From NCBI RefSeq assembly GCF_001592935.1, contig NZ_LRDB01000051.1:1-64000 (forward strand): 64,000 nucleotides of DNA, given 5' to 3'. The DNA comes from Roseivirga echinicomitans. Lineage in GTDB: Bacteria; Bacteroidota; Bacteroidia; Cytophagales; Cyclobacteriaceae. Both the position numbers and the translations under genes were made by a program. The number at the start of each line of letters is the position of its first letter. Positions within the stretch are counted from its first letter, which is position 1. The notes beneath the pieces were generated by a model. It saw only the letters and a program-made list of their open reading frames with translations, was not told the origin of the DNA and did no database searches. This document shows, piece after piece, positions 16,761 through 24,887 of the stretch.

Positions 16761-17912
16761 ATGCGATATTTCACTGTTGTTATAATTGCTGTAGTTCAAC
16801 AGCTGATGATTGTTAATGGTGGTGTGGCTCAAAGCAAAAAGCTCACATTATTGTTGGATAACGTGACAACCACACCAGATGCAGCTAGTGAGGGGGTGTA
16901 TAAATATCTTGACAACGAGTTATTTTACTTGAATTCTATCTCACGTGAAATCAAAGTTTTTGATTATAAAACGGGTGAAACATTGAGGTCAATACCATTG
17001 GGTAAAAATGGGCCTGATTTTGTTGGTCCAGAACCCTACACTTTTCAGTTGATTTCAAAGGATTCAATTTTAGTGTATTCCAATTTTTTCAATTATCAGA
17101 TATCTCTGATTAACGGAGAGGGAAGGGTTTTGAGTAAATACGAGACAATAGCAAAGAATAAGACTGGGGAAGAAATGGTTAACGGAATATTAGCCGATGG
17201 CCCTAGTAATATGGTGGTTCAGAATCATAAGATTTATGCGCTCAAAACAATTCTTATGAAAGAGCCATTGCTGGATTATTCACCTTTGGTAGAGATTGAT
17301 CTTAGATCAAAGGAGGTCAAGGTGCTAGACGAGCCGAAACAATATAATTCTGGGATGTATGAACGGATAATAAATATCATGCAGATTATACAGGGGGATA
17401 TAGTATATAATGATAAGCGAGGAGCACTTGTATTGAGCTATCCCTTGGACCATTCTGTATATGTTTCTGATGACGGATTCCGTTCAATGAGGAAAATCCC
17501 TGTAAAGACTAAGTATTTTGATGAGTTTAAGTTAATGAGCCGTCCTTCAAAGGAACTAGCGCCAAGCCAAGTTACAGAGCAAGGTCTTAATGTTTTGAGG
17601 CTGTCAGGGCAGTACCTTGAATTGCATTACGACCCCTACCGATCGCTGTATTATAGGGTAGCCCGCATACCCTATACGGAAAAGGTGTATAAAGAATATA
17701 AAAGTGGGGTGAGGTCAAGGTTGCCCCCTAGGCTTCATTCGGTCATGGTGCTCGATGAAGACTTCAATATTCTTTCGGAGAAGACTTATATGGTTAAGGA
17801 TTATATGTTCAGATCAGGCGTGTTTGTGGGGCCTGAGGGGCTTTGGGTTTTAAAGCCCTTAGGTAACAATGAAGATGAAATGATTTTTGAGCTTTTAGAT
17901 TTAGATTATTAA
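16761..17912 (+). CDS. DUF4221-like beta-propeller protein A
   Basis: A 383-aa secreted protein with a signal peptide ending near VAQS and no lipobox. The layout is shared with the three later propellers: LLLDNVTT near the N-terminus, IKVFDYKTGETLRSI, a GPEPYTF...KDSILVYS blade, SYPLDHSVYV in the middle, and a closing EGLWVLKP. This fits the Bacteroidota DUF4221 family, predicted 6- or 7-bladed propellers with no known function. It starts 2 bp after peptide 1 and 10 bp before peptide 2, so it is almost certainly co-expressed with them. Confidence 0.7.
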   Translation: MRYFTVVIIAVVQQLMIVNGGVAQSKKLTLLLDNVTTTPDAASEGVYKYLDNELFYLNSISREIKVFDYKTGETLRSIPLGKNGPDFVGPEPYTFQLISKDSILVYSNFFNYQISLINGEGRVLSKYETIAKNKTGEEMVNGILADGPSNMVVQNHKIYALKTILMKEPLLDYSPLVEIDLRSKEVKVLDEPKQYNSGMYERIINIMQIIQGDIVYNDKRGALVLSYPLDHSVYVSDDGFRSMRKIPVKTKYFDEFKLMSRPSKELAPSQVTEQGLNVLRLSGQYLELHYDPYRSLYYRVARIPYTEKVYKEYKSGVRSRLPPRLHSVMVLDEDFNILSEKTYMVKDYMFRSGVFVGPEGLWVLKPLGNNEDEMIFELLDLDY

Positions 17913-17922
17913 AACAGAAATT

Positions 17923-18213
17923 ATGAAAACAAGAATGAAAATTATTTTAGCGCTCACATTTGTGAGTGTTACGGCAATGGCCACAATGTTTCGTGTGCCT
18001 ATTGAGATGTGGTGCATGGAGATTCCTGCAACAGCCAGTGAGCCCGCTCCAGCCAATGAGGGTGTCTGTACAAATATGGGGGATCTTCCTATTGATGGTG
18101 ACCCAGATGGTAATAAGGCTACGGTAATGTGGTGCGATTTGAGTTTGCCTCATGGGGCTCCAGGCGTTACGTTTGATTGTCGAGGTAATGCAATGGTGCC
18201 TGTTTATAGATAG
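17923..18213 (+). CDS. Secreted four-cysteine peptide 2
   Basis: A 96-aa protein with a signal peptide (about residues 1-21) and cysteines at 31, 49, 71 and 86. The first two sit at the same positions as in peptide 1, and the second is again in GVC. The rest is barely similar (MWCMEI, MWCDLS, FDCRGN), which suggests selection on the disulfide frame with fast change elsewhere. It is placed between propellers A and B with gaps of about 10 bp. Function is unknown; a secreted signal, toxin or a partner of the adjacent propeller are all possible. Confidence 0.7.
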   Translation: MKTRMKIILALTFVSVTAMATMFRVPIEMWCMEIPATASEPAPANEGVCTNMGDLPIDGDPDGNKATVMWCDLSLPHGAPGVTFDCRGNAMVPVYR

Positions 18214-18222
18214 GTGTTGGAG

Positions 18223-19380
18223 ATGCGAAAAATAATTAAACCTGCCCTAATTACATTATTGTTTTTGTGGTGCATATCTGGGTTGGCTCAGAAAACTCAA
18301 GTTGGGGTAATAGGTGAATTGAATCTTGCCTTGGATAACGAAACGGCTCCCCCGAATTCAATGGGGAGTTCATTCCAGTATTGTGAGGATAGAAAGGCAA
18401 TCGCTTATTTTAATAGACTAACCAAAGCCATTAAGTACTTTGATGCTAAAACGGGTAAAGGGGTAGGACAAACTCAGTTTGCTCTACAGGGACCTGATGA
18501 TATAGGCCCTGACCCTTTTTATTTTCATTACCATAATAAGGATTCCATTTTTATACTTAGCAGGGGGACAAACTTCAGGATGTTCCTTATGAACTCAGAA
18601 GGCAAGAAGCTCAATACATTCCATTATTCAAGTGATGATTATAGTAAGATTCGCTACCCAAGTGCCTCAACGCTTTTTGGCGCCCTGGTGGTTAGGCCTC
18701 CTTTTGCCTACATCGGTTTAGAGATATCTGATCAGGGGTCACAAAATACCATGGCTCCAATTATTAAATTGAATATGGATACAGATACTTTTAACTACTT
18801 AGCCGATCCATTGCCTTATCAAAACATAGACCTTCAGACCACTGTATGGAATAACTTCTATTATTTTTACAATAGTAGGATTGCTGAAAACACTAAAAAT
18901 GGAGATTTGATTGTTAGCTTTCCTTTAGACCATAATGTATACAGAATTCGGAGTGAGGGTATAGAGAAACTCGATGGTAAAAGTAAGGCTATTGGCGATT
19001 TTCATTTTTTAAAAAGAAAGAGGCAGGTAGCGTATGATCCCAATAACATAGATGTCCGGTCAATTGGTTCTAGTAGTGCTTGGTATTATGGAGTGATATA
19101 CAATCCTTACCTCGATCAATATTACCGTATTGGTATGGTGGAGCAAGGAAGGGATACCTACAAGAGGCGTTTGGAAGGAGAGGAGGTCTATGACCCAGTT
19201 CAATATTCTGTAACCATTTATGATTCTAAATTCCACAAAATTGCAGATGGAATAATCCATGGAAGAGAAGTGTTATTCGCAAGGGGGATTTTTGTTACAC
19301 CTGATGGCCTTTGTGGCCCTCAACACAGCCTTAAAGGCGAGGATATAATGGGTATTTCAATAATAGGATTGAAAAAATGA
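18223..19380 (+). CDS. DUF4221-like beta-propeller protein B
   Basis: A 385-aa secreted propeller with a signal peptide ending in GLAQ. The motifs parallel propeller A: LDNETAPPNSMGSSFQYC, IKYFDAKTGKG, GPDPFYFHYHNKDSIFIL and SFPLDHNVYRI. The closing GLWVL of the others is replaced by GLCGPQ. An upstream GTG at 18214 is in frame, but the ATG at 18223 starts a normal signal peptide. The stop overlaps the start of the thioredoxin-like lipoprotein by 4 bp. Confidence 0.7.
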   Translation: MRKIIKPALITLLFLWCISGLAQKTQVGVIGELNLALDNETAPPNSMGSSFQYCEDRKAIAYFNRLTKAIKYFDAKTGKGVGQTQFALQGPDDIGPDPFYFHYHNKDSIFILSRGTNFRMFLMNSEGKKLNTFHYSSDDYSKIRYPSASTLFGALVVRPPFAYIGLEISDQGSQNTMAPIIKLNMDTDTFNYLADPLPYQNIDLQTTVWNNFYYFYNSRIAENTKNGDLIVSFPLDHNVYRIRSEGIEKLDGKSKAIGDFHFLKRKRQVAYDPNNIDVRSIGSSSAWYYGVIYNPYLDQYYRIGMVEQGRDTYKRRLEGEEVYDPVQYSVTIYDSKFHKIADGIIHGREVLFARGIFVTPDGLCGPQHSLKGEDIMGISIIGLKK

Positions 19381-19826
19381 AGAGGGTAACTATCTGTTGT
19401 TTTGTGATGCTGTTCGCTTTGCAAAGTTGTAAGCGTAAACTGGAAATCGACTACAAACCTTTTTTTGAGGAGGCTTCAATAAAATTGAATAGTGAAAGAT
19501 TTGTGCTGATAATCCCTCAAAATGGCTGCTCAAACTGTGTAAAGAAGTCCTATGATTTCATGTTGCCCCGTTATAATTCACCCATAATCAAATATGCTTT
19601 CACCAATTATGGATCAAAAAAAGGAATCAGGGTTAGGCTTAAAGTGTTAGGCGAAGAGGACACTTCTGATATAGGGTTTATAGAGTTGTCTGTTGCATTA
19701 GACCATGGGCTATCTCATATGTATCCCTCTTTACTAGAAATAGGTAAGGATGGTAAGGCAAAAGTTACTTTTATGAATGCTGAAGATGGTTCTGATTGGG
19801 AGTGGCTGGAGAAGCAGGTGGAATAG
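19377..19826 (+). CDS. Thioredoxin-like CxxC lipoprotein
   Basis: A 149-aa lipoprotein with lipobox LQSC (Cys18). A FVLIIPQNGCSNC segment places a CxxC pair (Cys51/Cys54) after a hydrophobic strand, as in thioredoxin folds, followed by an amphipathic helix (VKKSYDFML). It lacks the WCGPC type of active site and the protein is short, so oxidoreductase activity is only inferred. It overlaps propeller B by 4 bp inside the peptide/propeller operon, where a periplasmic thiol protein could act on the four-cysteine peptides. Confidence 0.6.
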   Translation: MKRVTICCFVMLFALQSCKRKLEIDYKPFFEEASIKLNSERFVLIIPQNGCSNCVKKSYDFMLPRYNSPIIKYAFTNYGSKKGIRVRLKVLGEEDTSDIGFIELSVALDHGLSHMYPSLLEIGKDGKAKVTFMNAEDGSDWEWLEKQVE

Positions 19827-19905
19827 TTTTGTGATAAATTTATCTGTAAGATATAGCTTGTATCCAAAGTAGAGTGGTTTTTTGCGCAAATTTCTATTTG
19901 ACTGT

Positions 19906-21066
19906 ATGTTAAAAAAAGTAGTTATATATTTCTTTATGGCTAAATTATGTACTGTTGTCTTGGGGCAGACAGCGCAATTTAATCATGAAGTATTTGAAAA
20001 AGTTATAGACCTGAAGCTTGATAGTGAAACTGCTATGCCATGGTATTTTGGGAGTGTGTTTCAGTATTGTGATGATACAGGTTTGTTGGCTTACTGGAAT
20101 AGAGTCACGAGGTCCATAAAGTACTTTGATTTTGAATCAGGAGAAACTGTCAAAGAAACGAAGCTTTCATCTTATGGTCCTGAAGAGATACCCGGTGAAC
20201 CCTACTATTTCTATTATCATAACAAGGATTCGGTTTTTGTTTTTTCAGAATTCCAAAGCTCCAAACTTTTTATGGTGAACGATAAGGGAAGGAAAATTGA
20301 TGTCTTCGATTTTGAGTCTAAAGATGGATATCGTTTTACACCATTTCCAAGATTGACCAGAGTTTCAGGGGCTATCGTTGTTCATAAAGAGCATTTTTTT
20401 CTATCATTTAACATTTCAGAGCAGAAGGAAAGGAATAGAGTTGCGCCTGTTTTGAAGTATAATATGGTGACCAGAGAATATGGTTTTCTAGAGGCTCCTG
20501 CTGCATATGGAAACATGGATTTGTCACGAATACCCAAAGGTGCACAGCAGGAGTTCTATGAGTCTCGATTAGCCTTTAATGCTGAAAATAATGAAATGGT
20601 AATTAATTACCCATTGAACCAAAACCTATACCTATTAAGAGATGGAAAAGTAAAAGAGGTTGAGGCAAAAAGCGAGAGTGTGGAGGGCTTTGAATTGCTC
20701 TCTAGAGATAAAAACAGATTTGAAATTGATGATATAGGATACAAGAAGATTGTATTTGGGAGCGCAAGATATTTTGGGGTTTTCTATGATCAAAATAATA
20801 AGCTCTTTTATCGATTAGCTAAATTGGATAATGTTTCAAAAACGGAATCAAAGTATTTATCAAACTCCAAAAAGTACGTGCCTGACTCTTACTCGTGGAT
20901 GCTATTTGATTCTGGCCTGAGTAAAAAAACAGAAGTTTTGTTTAGTTCTCGAGAGGCAACTCCCGAAAAAGGTGTTTTTTTGAGTCCTGAGGGTTTATGG
21001 GTCTTGTTGCCAAATAACAAAGGTGAAGATATTATGTCCATAGGCTTGTTGAAATTCAATAAATAG
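19906..21066 (+). CDS. DUF4221-like beta-propeller protein C
   Basis: A 386-aa secreted propeller. The chosen ATG gives a signal peptide (LKKVVIYFFMAKLCTVVLGQ); a TTG at 19882 adds eight residues and is less likely. The closest relative in the window is propeller B: LDSETAMPWYFGSVFQYCDD, IKYFDFESGETVKE, YYFYYHNKDSVFVFS, NYPLNQNLYLL and EGLWVLLPNNKGEDIM. The 79-bp gap to the preceding gene leaves room for a second promoter. The similarity to B suggests tandem duplication. Confidence 0.7.
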   Translation: MLKKVVIYFFMAKLCTVVLGQTAQFNHEVFEKVIDLKLDSETAMPWYFGSVFQYCDDTGLLAYWNRVTRSIKYFDFESGETVKETKLSSYGPEEIPGEPYYFYYHNKDSVFVFSEFQSSKLFMVNDKGRKIDVFDFESKDGYRFTPFPRLTRVSGAIVVHKEHFFLSFNISEQKERNRVAPVLKYNMVTREYGFLEAPAAYGNMDLSRIPKGAQQEFYESRLAFNAENNEMVINYPLNQNLYLLRDGKVKEVEAKSESVEGFELLSRDKNRFEIDDIGYKKIVFGSARYFGVFYDQNNKLFYRLAKLDNVSKTESKYLSNSKKYVPDSYSWMLFDSGLSKKTEVLFSSREATPEKGVFLSPEGLWVLLPNNKGEDIMSIGLLKFNK

Positions 21067-21098
21067 AAACAACATTTATTTTAATAGTTTTTGCTGTC

Positions 21099-22292
21099 AT
21101 GAAGAATCTATTCCTTTACTTGACGCTATCAGCTTTATTGTTTTCCTGCACTGGAAAAGATACTAAGGAGGTTACTCTTATTGGAGATGTTAAAGTTGTT
21201 GACTCTGTTTCATTTTTCTTTGATAGTACTACCGTTTCTCCATTGTTTACAGTGGGTAGATTTCAATACATTCCAGAAGAAAATAGACTGGCGTATCTGA
21301 ATAATGTTAGCAACGGCAGGTATCTTGAGTTCAAAAATATGGTTGAATCTATTAAGCTTTTTGATTTTGAATCGGGCTTAGTAAATCAGACCATCCCATT
21401 GATACATTATGGGAGAAATATGGTGAGTGATCCATCTTACTTTTTTTATAGAAGCCCAGACAGTATTTGGGTTTATCCTTCCAACCCTATTGTGAACTTC
21501 AGAGGTGATTTTCAAATGGCTTTAATGGATGATAAGGGTTGGGTTGACATGAGAATTCAACTTAGAGATGTCTTCAAAAGAGGTGCAAGGCCCATGTCGG
21601 GGCGCTTTGGGGCAATTGTGCAGCGGGGAGAGGAACTGATCATCTCTAGTTATATTCCAAGTTTAGGAAGGGATGCAAATTCAACTTTTATTAAGGTGGA
21701 TATTAATAACTGGCGTTCGGATTTTTTGGAATATGACCCGCGCCCTTATAAGGACATTTCCGTAAAATTTAAAGGAAACACTTCATGGTCTAGCTTTAGG
21801 GATTTAGCAGAAATAAGGTCGGTAAAAGACAATGACAATAATGTAGTCTCAAATTTACCTTTAGACCATCGCCTTTGGGTGCTCAGTCCATCAGGAAAAA
21901 CAAAGGGGATAGAAGTAAGGAGCAAATACTTGTTGGGGTTCCCCATTTTAGATTATGAACCATCAGATCAAGCAGAGCTAGGCTTACAAGTGAAAGCGTC
22001 TGGCAGGTATATAGGGATATTGTTTGATGCGAAAAGAGAAATTTATTATCGGATTACAAGGTTGTCCTTGGCCGATATAGAACCATTAAGGAATAAAGAT
22101 TTCCAACCAGAGTTCACTTATACTGTAATGGCGATTGACAAAGAATTTAATTTGTTGGCTGAAAGCAAATTTTCATCGAAGGACTATCTTTTTGAGATTG
22201 GTTTGTTTGAAGGGCCTGAAGGAATATATGTACTTAGAAACTCTGTTGATGAGAATAAGATGGTTTTCGATAATTTGATGCTTGTTCGATAG
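21099..22292 (+). CDS. DUF4221-like beta-propeller lipoprotein D
   Basis: A 397-aa propeller and the only one of the four with a lipobox (LFSC, Cys17), so it should be membrane-anchored while A-C are soluble. Shared motifs are IKLFDFESGLV, SDPSYFFYRSPDSIWVY, NLPLDHRLWVL and EGIYVLRN. It ends the accessory operon, 145 bp before rpsP, and is the most divergent of the set. Confidence 0.7.
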   Translation: MKNLFLYLTLSALLFSCTGKDTKEVTLIGDVKVVDSVSFFFDSTTVSPLFTVGRFQYIPEENRLAYLNNVSNGRYLEFKNMVESIKLFDFESGLVNQTIPLIHYGRNMVSDPSYFFYRSPDSIWVYPSNPIVNFRGDFQMALMDDKGWVDMRIQLRDVFKRGARPMSGRFGAIVQRGEELIISSYIPSLGRDANSTFIKVDINNWRSDFLEYDPRPYKDISVKFKGNTSWSSFRDLAEIRSVKDNDNNVVSNLPLDHRLWVLSPSGKTKGIEVRSKYLLGFPILDYEPSDQAELGLQVKASGRYIGILFDAKREIYYRITRLSLADIEPLRNKDFQPEFTYTVMAIDKEFNLLAESKFSSKDYLFEIGLFEGPEGIYVLRNSVDENKMVFDNLMLVR

Positions 22293-22363
22293 GGCTATGG
22301 GGTTGTTTGAATCTTATTGCTAATGCCTTCTAGTTGATGGTTTTATTATTAAAATATTACCCG

Positions 22364-22371
22364 TACATTTG
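22364..22371 (+). promoter_or_regulatory. Predicted rpsP promoter (-7 box)
   Basis: TACATTTG is an exact TAnnTTTG match and is followed by CAGTCC, the same run as at the rplS promoter. The -33 element is weak: the nearest TTG, at 22334-22336, is too far upstream. Confidence 0.6.
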
Positions 22372-22380
22372 CAGTCCATT

Positions 22381-22419
22381 TTTGAGACGTGATCTCAAAG
22401 ATTAGAGGACGTGATCCTC
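22381..22419 (+). promoter_or_regulatory. rpsP leader: two tandem hairpins with identical loops
   Basis: Hairpin 1 is TTTGAG/CTCAAA (22381-22386, 22394-22399) and hairpin 2 is GAGG/CCTC (22405-22408, 22416-22419). Both enclose the same 7-nt loop ACGTGAT, and both lie between the predicted transcription start and the rpsP ATG at 22438. Such a leader could bind a ribosomal protein for autoregulation; that role is inferred. Confidence 0.5.
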
Positions 22420-22437
22420 GCTAAACTTTAAAAGTTA

Positions 22438-23082
22438 ATGGCAGTAAAAATCAGATTGGCCCGTAGAGGTCGCAAGAAACAAGCGATTTACGATGTAGTT
22501 ATCGCAGACGCAAGAGCACCACGTGATGGTCGCTTTATTGAAAAAATTGGTATTTATAACCCAAACACAGACCCAGCTACTATCAAAATTGATAATGAGA
22601 AGGCGTTTAAGTGGGTTATGGATGGAGCGCAGCCTACAGATACTGTAAAGGCAATGCTTTCTTACCGAGGAGTTCTTCTAAGAAAACACCTTCAAATTGG
22701 TGTGATCAAAGGAGCGATCACTCAAGAAGAAGCTGATAAAAAATATCAAGCTTGGTTAGACGGTAAAGAATCTCAGATCACTGGTAAAGTAGAGCAATTA
22801 GCAAAAGCAAAAGATGACGCTAAGAAAGCGAAGTTAGAAGCAGAAGCTAAAGTGAATACTGCTAGAGCTGAAGCTATTGCTACTAGAAAAGCTGAGGCGG
22901 AAGCTGCTAATGCACCTGCTGTTGAAGAAGCTCCTGAAGAGGAAGCTGCTCCAGAAGCTAGCGCGGAAGTAGAAGTTGCTGAAGAGGCTCCAGCGGCTGA
23001 AGAAGCACCTGCTGCACCTGTAGCTGAAGAAGCTCCAGCTGTTGAAGAAGCACCTGCTGCTGAAGAGAAAAAAGAAGATTAA
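22438..23082 (+). CDS. rpsP: 30S ribosomal protein S16 with long C-terminal extension
   Basis: S16 binds 16S rRNA in the 30S body. The canonical domain is residues 1-80 ([33 protein letters not shown]). It is followed by a basic helical stretch (about 95-155) and a long Ala/Glu/Pro-rich tail of repeated [11 protein letters not shown] units to residue 214. Extended S16 is common in Bacteroidota, whereas E. coli S16 has 82 aa. It is the first gene of the rpsP-rimM-trmD-rplS cluster. Confidence 0.97.
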   Translation: MAVKIRLARRGRKKQAIYDVVIADARAPRDGRFIEKIGIYNPNTDPATIKIDNEKAFKWVMDGAQPTDTVKAMLSYRGVLLRKHLQIGVIKGAITQEEADKKYQAWLDGKESQITGKVEQLAKAKDDAKKAKLEAEAKVNTARAEAIATRKAEAEAANAPAVEEAPEEEAAPEASAEVEVAEEAPAAEEAPAAPVAEEAPAVEEAPAAEEKKED

Positions 23083-23093
23083 TTTATTCGGTC

Positions 23094-23627
23094 ATGACGG
23101 TTGAAGATTGTTACCAATTAGGGTATATCGTTAAACCGCACGGCTTAAAGGGTGAGGTTCAAGTCTTGTTAGACGTGGACTATCCTGAAGAATATAAAAC
23201 ATTGGAATCAGTTTTTGTCCAACAAGGGCAGCAACTGATTCCTTTTTTTATTACAGCCGTCTCCTTAAATGGAGATAGGGCCATTATGGCTTTTGAAGAC
23301 ACCAATTCTCTAGAGCTAGCACAGACTTTAAAAGGCTGTGCGCTTTATTTGCCATTATCTACTTTGCCTGAACGCGAGGAAGGAGATTTCTACTTTCATG
23401 AGCTTGTAGGTTTTGATTTAATCGATGCCAACACTGGTGATTCGGTGGGTGAGGTAGAGAATGTGTTTGAGGCTGGGCCGCAGACATTGCTCTCAATAAA
23501 GCATAAAAGCACTAAGGAAGTACTTGTACCGCTGACGGATGAATTGGTAAAGGAAATAGACAAAGAGAATAATCAAATTCATATGTTTATTCCCGAAGGC
23601 TTGGTGGATGTTTACTTAGAAGATTAA
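23094..23627 (+). CDS. rimM: Ribosome maturation factor RimM
   Basis: RimM binds S19 and assists late 30S head assembly. At 177 aa it has the usual length. The N-terminal barrel starts [16 protein letters not shown]; the PRC-barrel half holds [22 protein letters not shown] and the end [12 protein letters not shown]...IFIPEGL-type tail (here [12 protein letters not shown]). It is placed between rpsP and trmD, 11 bp and 2 bp away, as in most bacteria. Confidence 0.96.
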   Translation: MTVEDCYQLGYIVKPHGLKGEVQVLLDVDYPEEYKTLESVFVQQGQQLIPFFITAVSLNGDRAIMAFEDTNSLELAQTLKGCALYLPLSTLPEREEGDFYFHELVGFDLIDANTGDSVGEVENVFEAGPQTLLSIKHKSTKEVLVPLTDELVKEIDKENNQIHMFIPEGLVDVYLED

Positions 23628-23629
23628 TC

Positions 23630-24307
23630 ATGAGGATCGACATCATCACATTGTTGCCGCGATTACTGGATAGTCCTTTTTCGCACTCTATTTTAAAAAG
23701 AGCGCAGGATAAAGGTCTGGTGGAAGTAGTGGTGCATGACTTGCGTGAATTCTCAACCAGCAAGCAACGTCAACTTGACGATTATGCTTATGGTGGAGGC
23801 GCTGGTATGGTAATGATGATTGAACCGATTGATCTGTGTATTTCCAAACTAAAGGCTGAACGAGATTATGATGAAGTCATTTACATGACTCCTGATGGTG
23901 AGCTGCTCAATCAAGGCATGGCGAATGAGCTTTCCTTAAAAGGGAATCTTATTTTACTGTGCGGTCATTATAAGGGAGTAGATGAAAGAGTGAGAGAGCA
24001 CTTCATTACTAGAGAAATCAGTATTGGAGATTATGTGCTTTCTGGAGGTGAGTTAGCCGCAGCTGTGGTAGCAGATTCTATTATTAGATTGCTTCCCGGG
24101 GTACTGTCTGATGAAACCTCAGCTTTGACCGACTCTTTTCAGGATGATTTAGTGGCTCCGCCAGTCTATACAAGGCCTGCGGAGTACAAAGGAATGGAAG
24201 TGCCAGAAGTGCTTTTATCGGGTCATCAGGCCAAGATTGAAGAGTGGAGGTATGAACAATCCGTAGCGCGAACTAGGGCAAGGCGACCTGGAATGCTAGA
24301 TGAATAA
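23630..24307 (+). CDS. trmD: tRNA (guanine-N1-)-methyltransferase
   Basis: TrmD methylates G37 of tRNAs, which prevents frameshifting, using SAM bound in a deep trefoil knot. At 225 aa it is near normal length. Visible motifs are [51 protein letters not shown] and the C-terminal [13 protein letters not shown]. It directly follows rimM and precedes rplS with an 86-bp gap containing an additional promoter. Confidence 0.97.
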   Translation: MRIDIITLLPRLLDSPFSHSILKRAQDKGLVEVVVHDLREFSTSKQRQLDDYAYGGGAGMVMMIEPIDLCISKLKAERDYDEVIYMTPDGELLNQGMANELSLKGNLILLCGHYKGVDERVREHFITREISIGDYVLSGGELAAAVVADSIIRLLPGVLSDETSALTDSFQDDLVAPPVYTRPAEYKGMEVPEVLLSGHQAKIEEWRYEQSVARTRARRPGMLDE

Positions 24308-24326
24308 AAAATTATTGACAGCCTGC

Positions 24327-24355
24327 TTGTTACAAAAACATTTTCCATATATTTG
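24327..24355 (+). promoter_or_regulatory. Predicted rplS promoter
   Basis: TTG (24327-24329), 18 nt, then TATATTTG (24348-24355) fits the Bacteroidota consensus. It is followed by CAGTCC and, after a few bases, ATTTTAGACG. The start region closely matches that of rpsP, so rplS can be made separately from the upstream genes. Confidence 0.7.
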
Positions 24356-24393
24356 CAGTCCGATTTTAGACGAGGCTGTTAGAGATAGAAATC

Positions 24394-24753
24394 ATGAGTG
24401 ATCTTATCAAATTTATAGAACAAGAAAACAACGAAGTAAGAACTTCGATGCCACAGTTCAATCCAGGTGACACTATCAACGTGCACGTAAAGATTAAAGA
24501 AGGTGGTAAAGAGAGAATTCAGCAGTTCCAAGGAACTGTAATTCAGAGAAAAAATTCAGGCACGAACGGTGAGACTTTCACTGTAAGAAAAATTTCTAAC
24601 GGGATTGGCGTTGAAAGAGTGTTCCCACTTCTTTCACCAAATGTCGATAAAATCGAAGTGCTTAGAAAAGGTAAAGTAAGAAGAGCTAAATTATTCTACT
24701 TAAGAGGTAGACATGGTAAGGCTGCTAGAATTAAAGAGAAATTGGCTAAATAG
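24394..24753 (+). CDS. rplS: 50S ribosomal protein L19
   Basis: L19 sits at the 30S-50S interface. It has 119 aa, the normal length, with [46 protein letters not shown] and the basic end [19 protein letters not shown]. It has its own promoter and leader and is closed by the hairpin terminator at 24775. Confidence 0.97.
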   Translation: MSDLIKFIEQENNEVRTSMPQFNPGDTINVHVKIKEGGKERIQQFQGTVIQRKNSGTNGETFTVRKISNGIGVERVFPLLSPNVDKIEVLRKGKVRRAKLFYLRGRHGKAARIKEKLAK

Positions 24754-24774
24754 TCATTCCTTTAGAAAGAATTT

Positions 24775-24799
24775 AAAACCTCCATTTGGAGGTTTTTTT
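24775..24799 (+). terminator. Intrinsic terminator of the rpsP-rplS cluster
   Basis: AAAACCTCC (24775-24783), a 4-nt loop and GGAGGTTTT (24788-24796) are followed by TTT. It lies 21 bp after rplS. Confidence 0.9.
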
Positions 24800-24887
24800 A
24801 TGCCCGAACTTTTTTCTGCGCCAATATGTCACTTTTTTAATTGAGGCGCATTTATTGTTCCTTTGGCCATCTAATAAGTATTTCAAG

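Noticed and set aside
24786-24887. Upstream extension of dapF
   Set aside because: It begins inside the rplS terminator and its residues do not match DapF.
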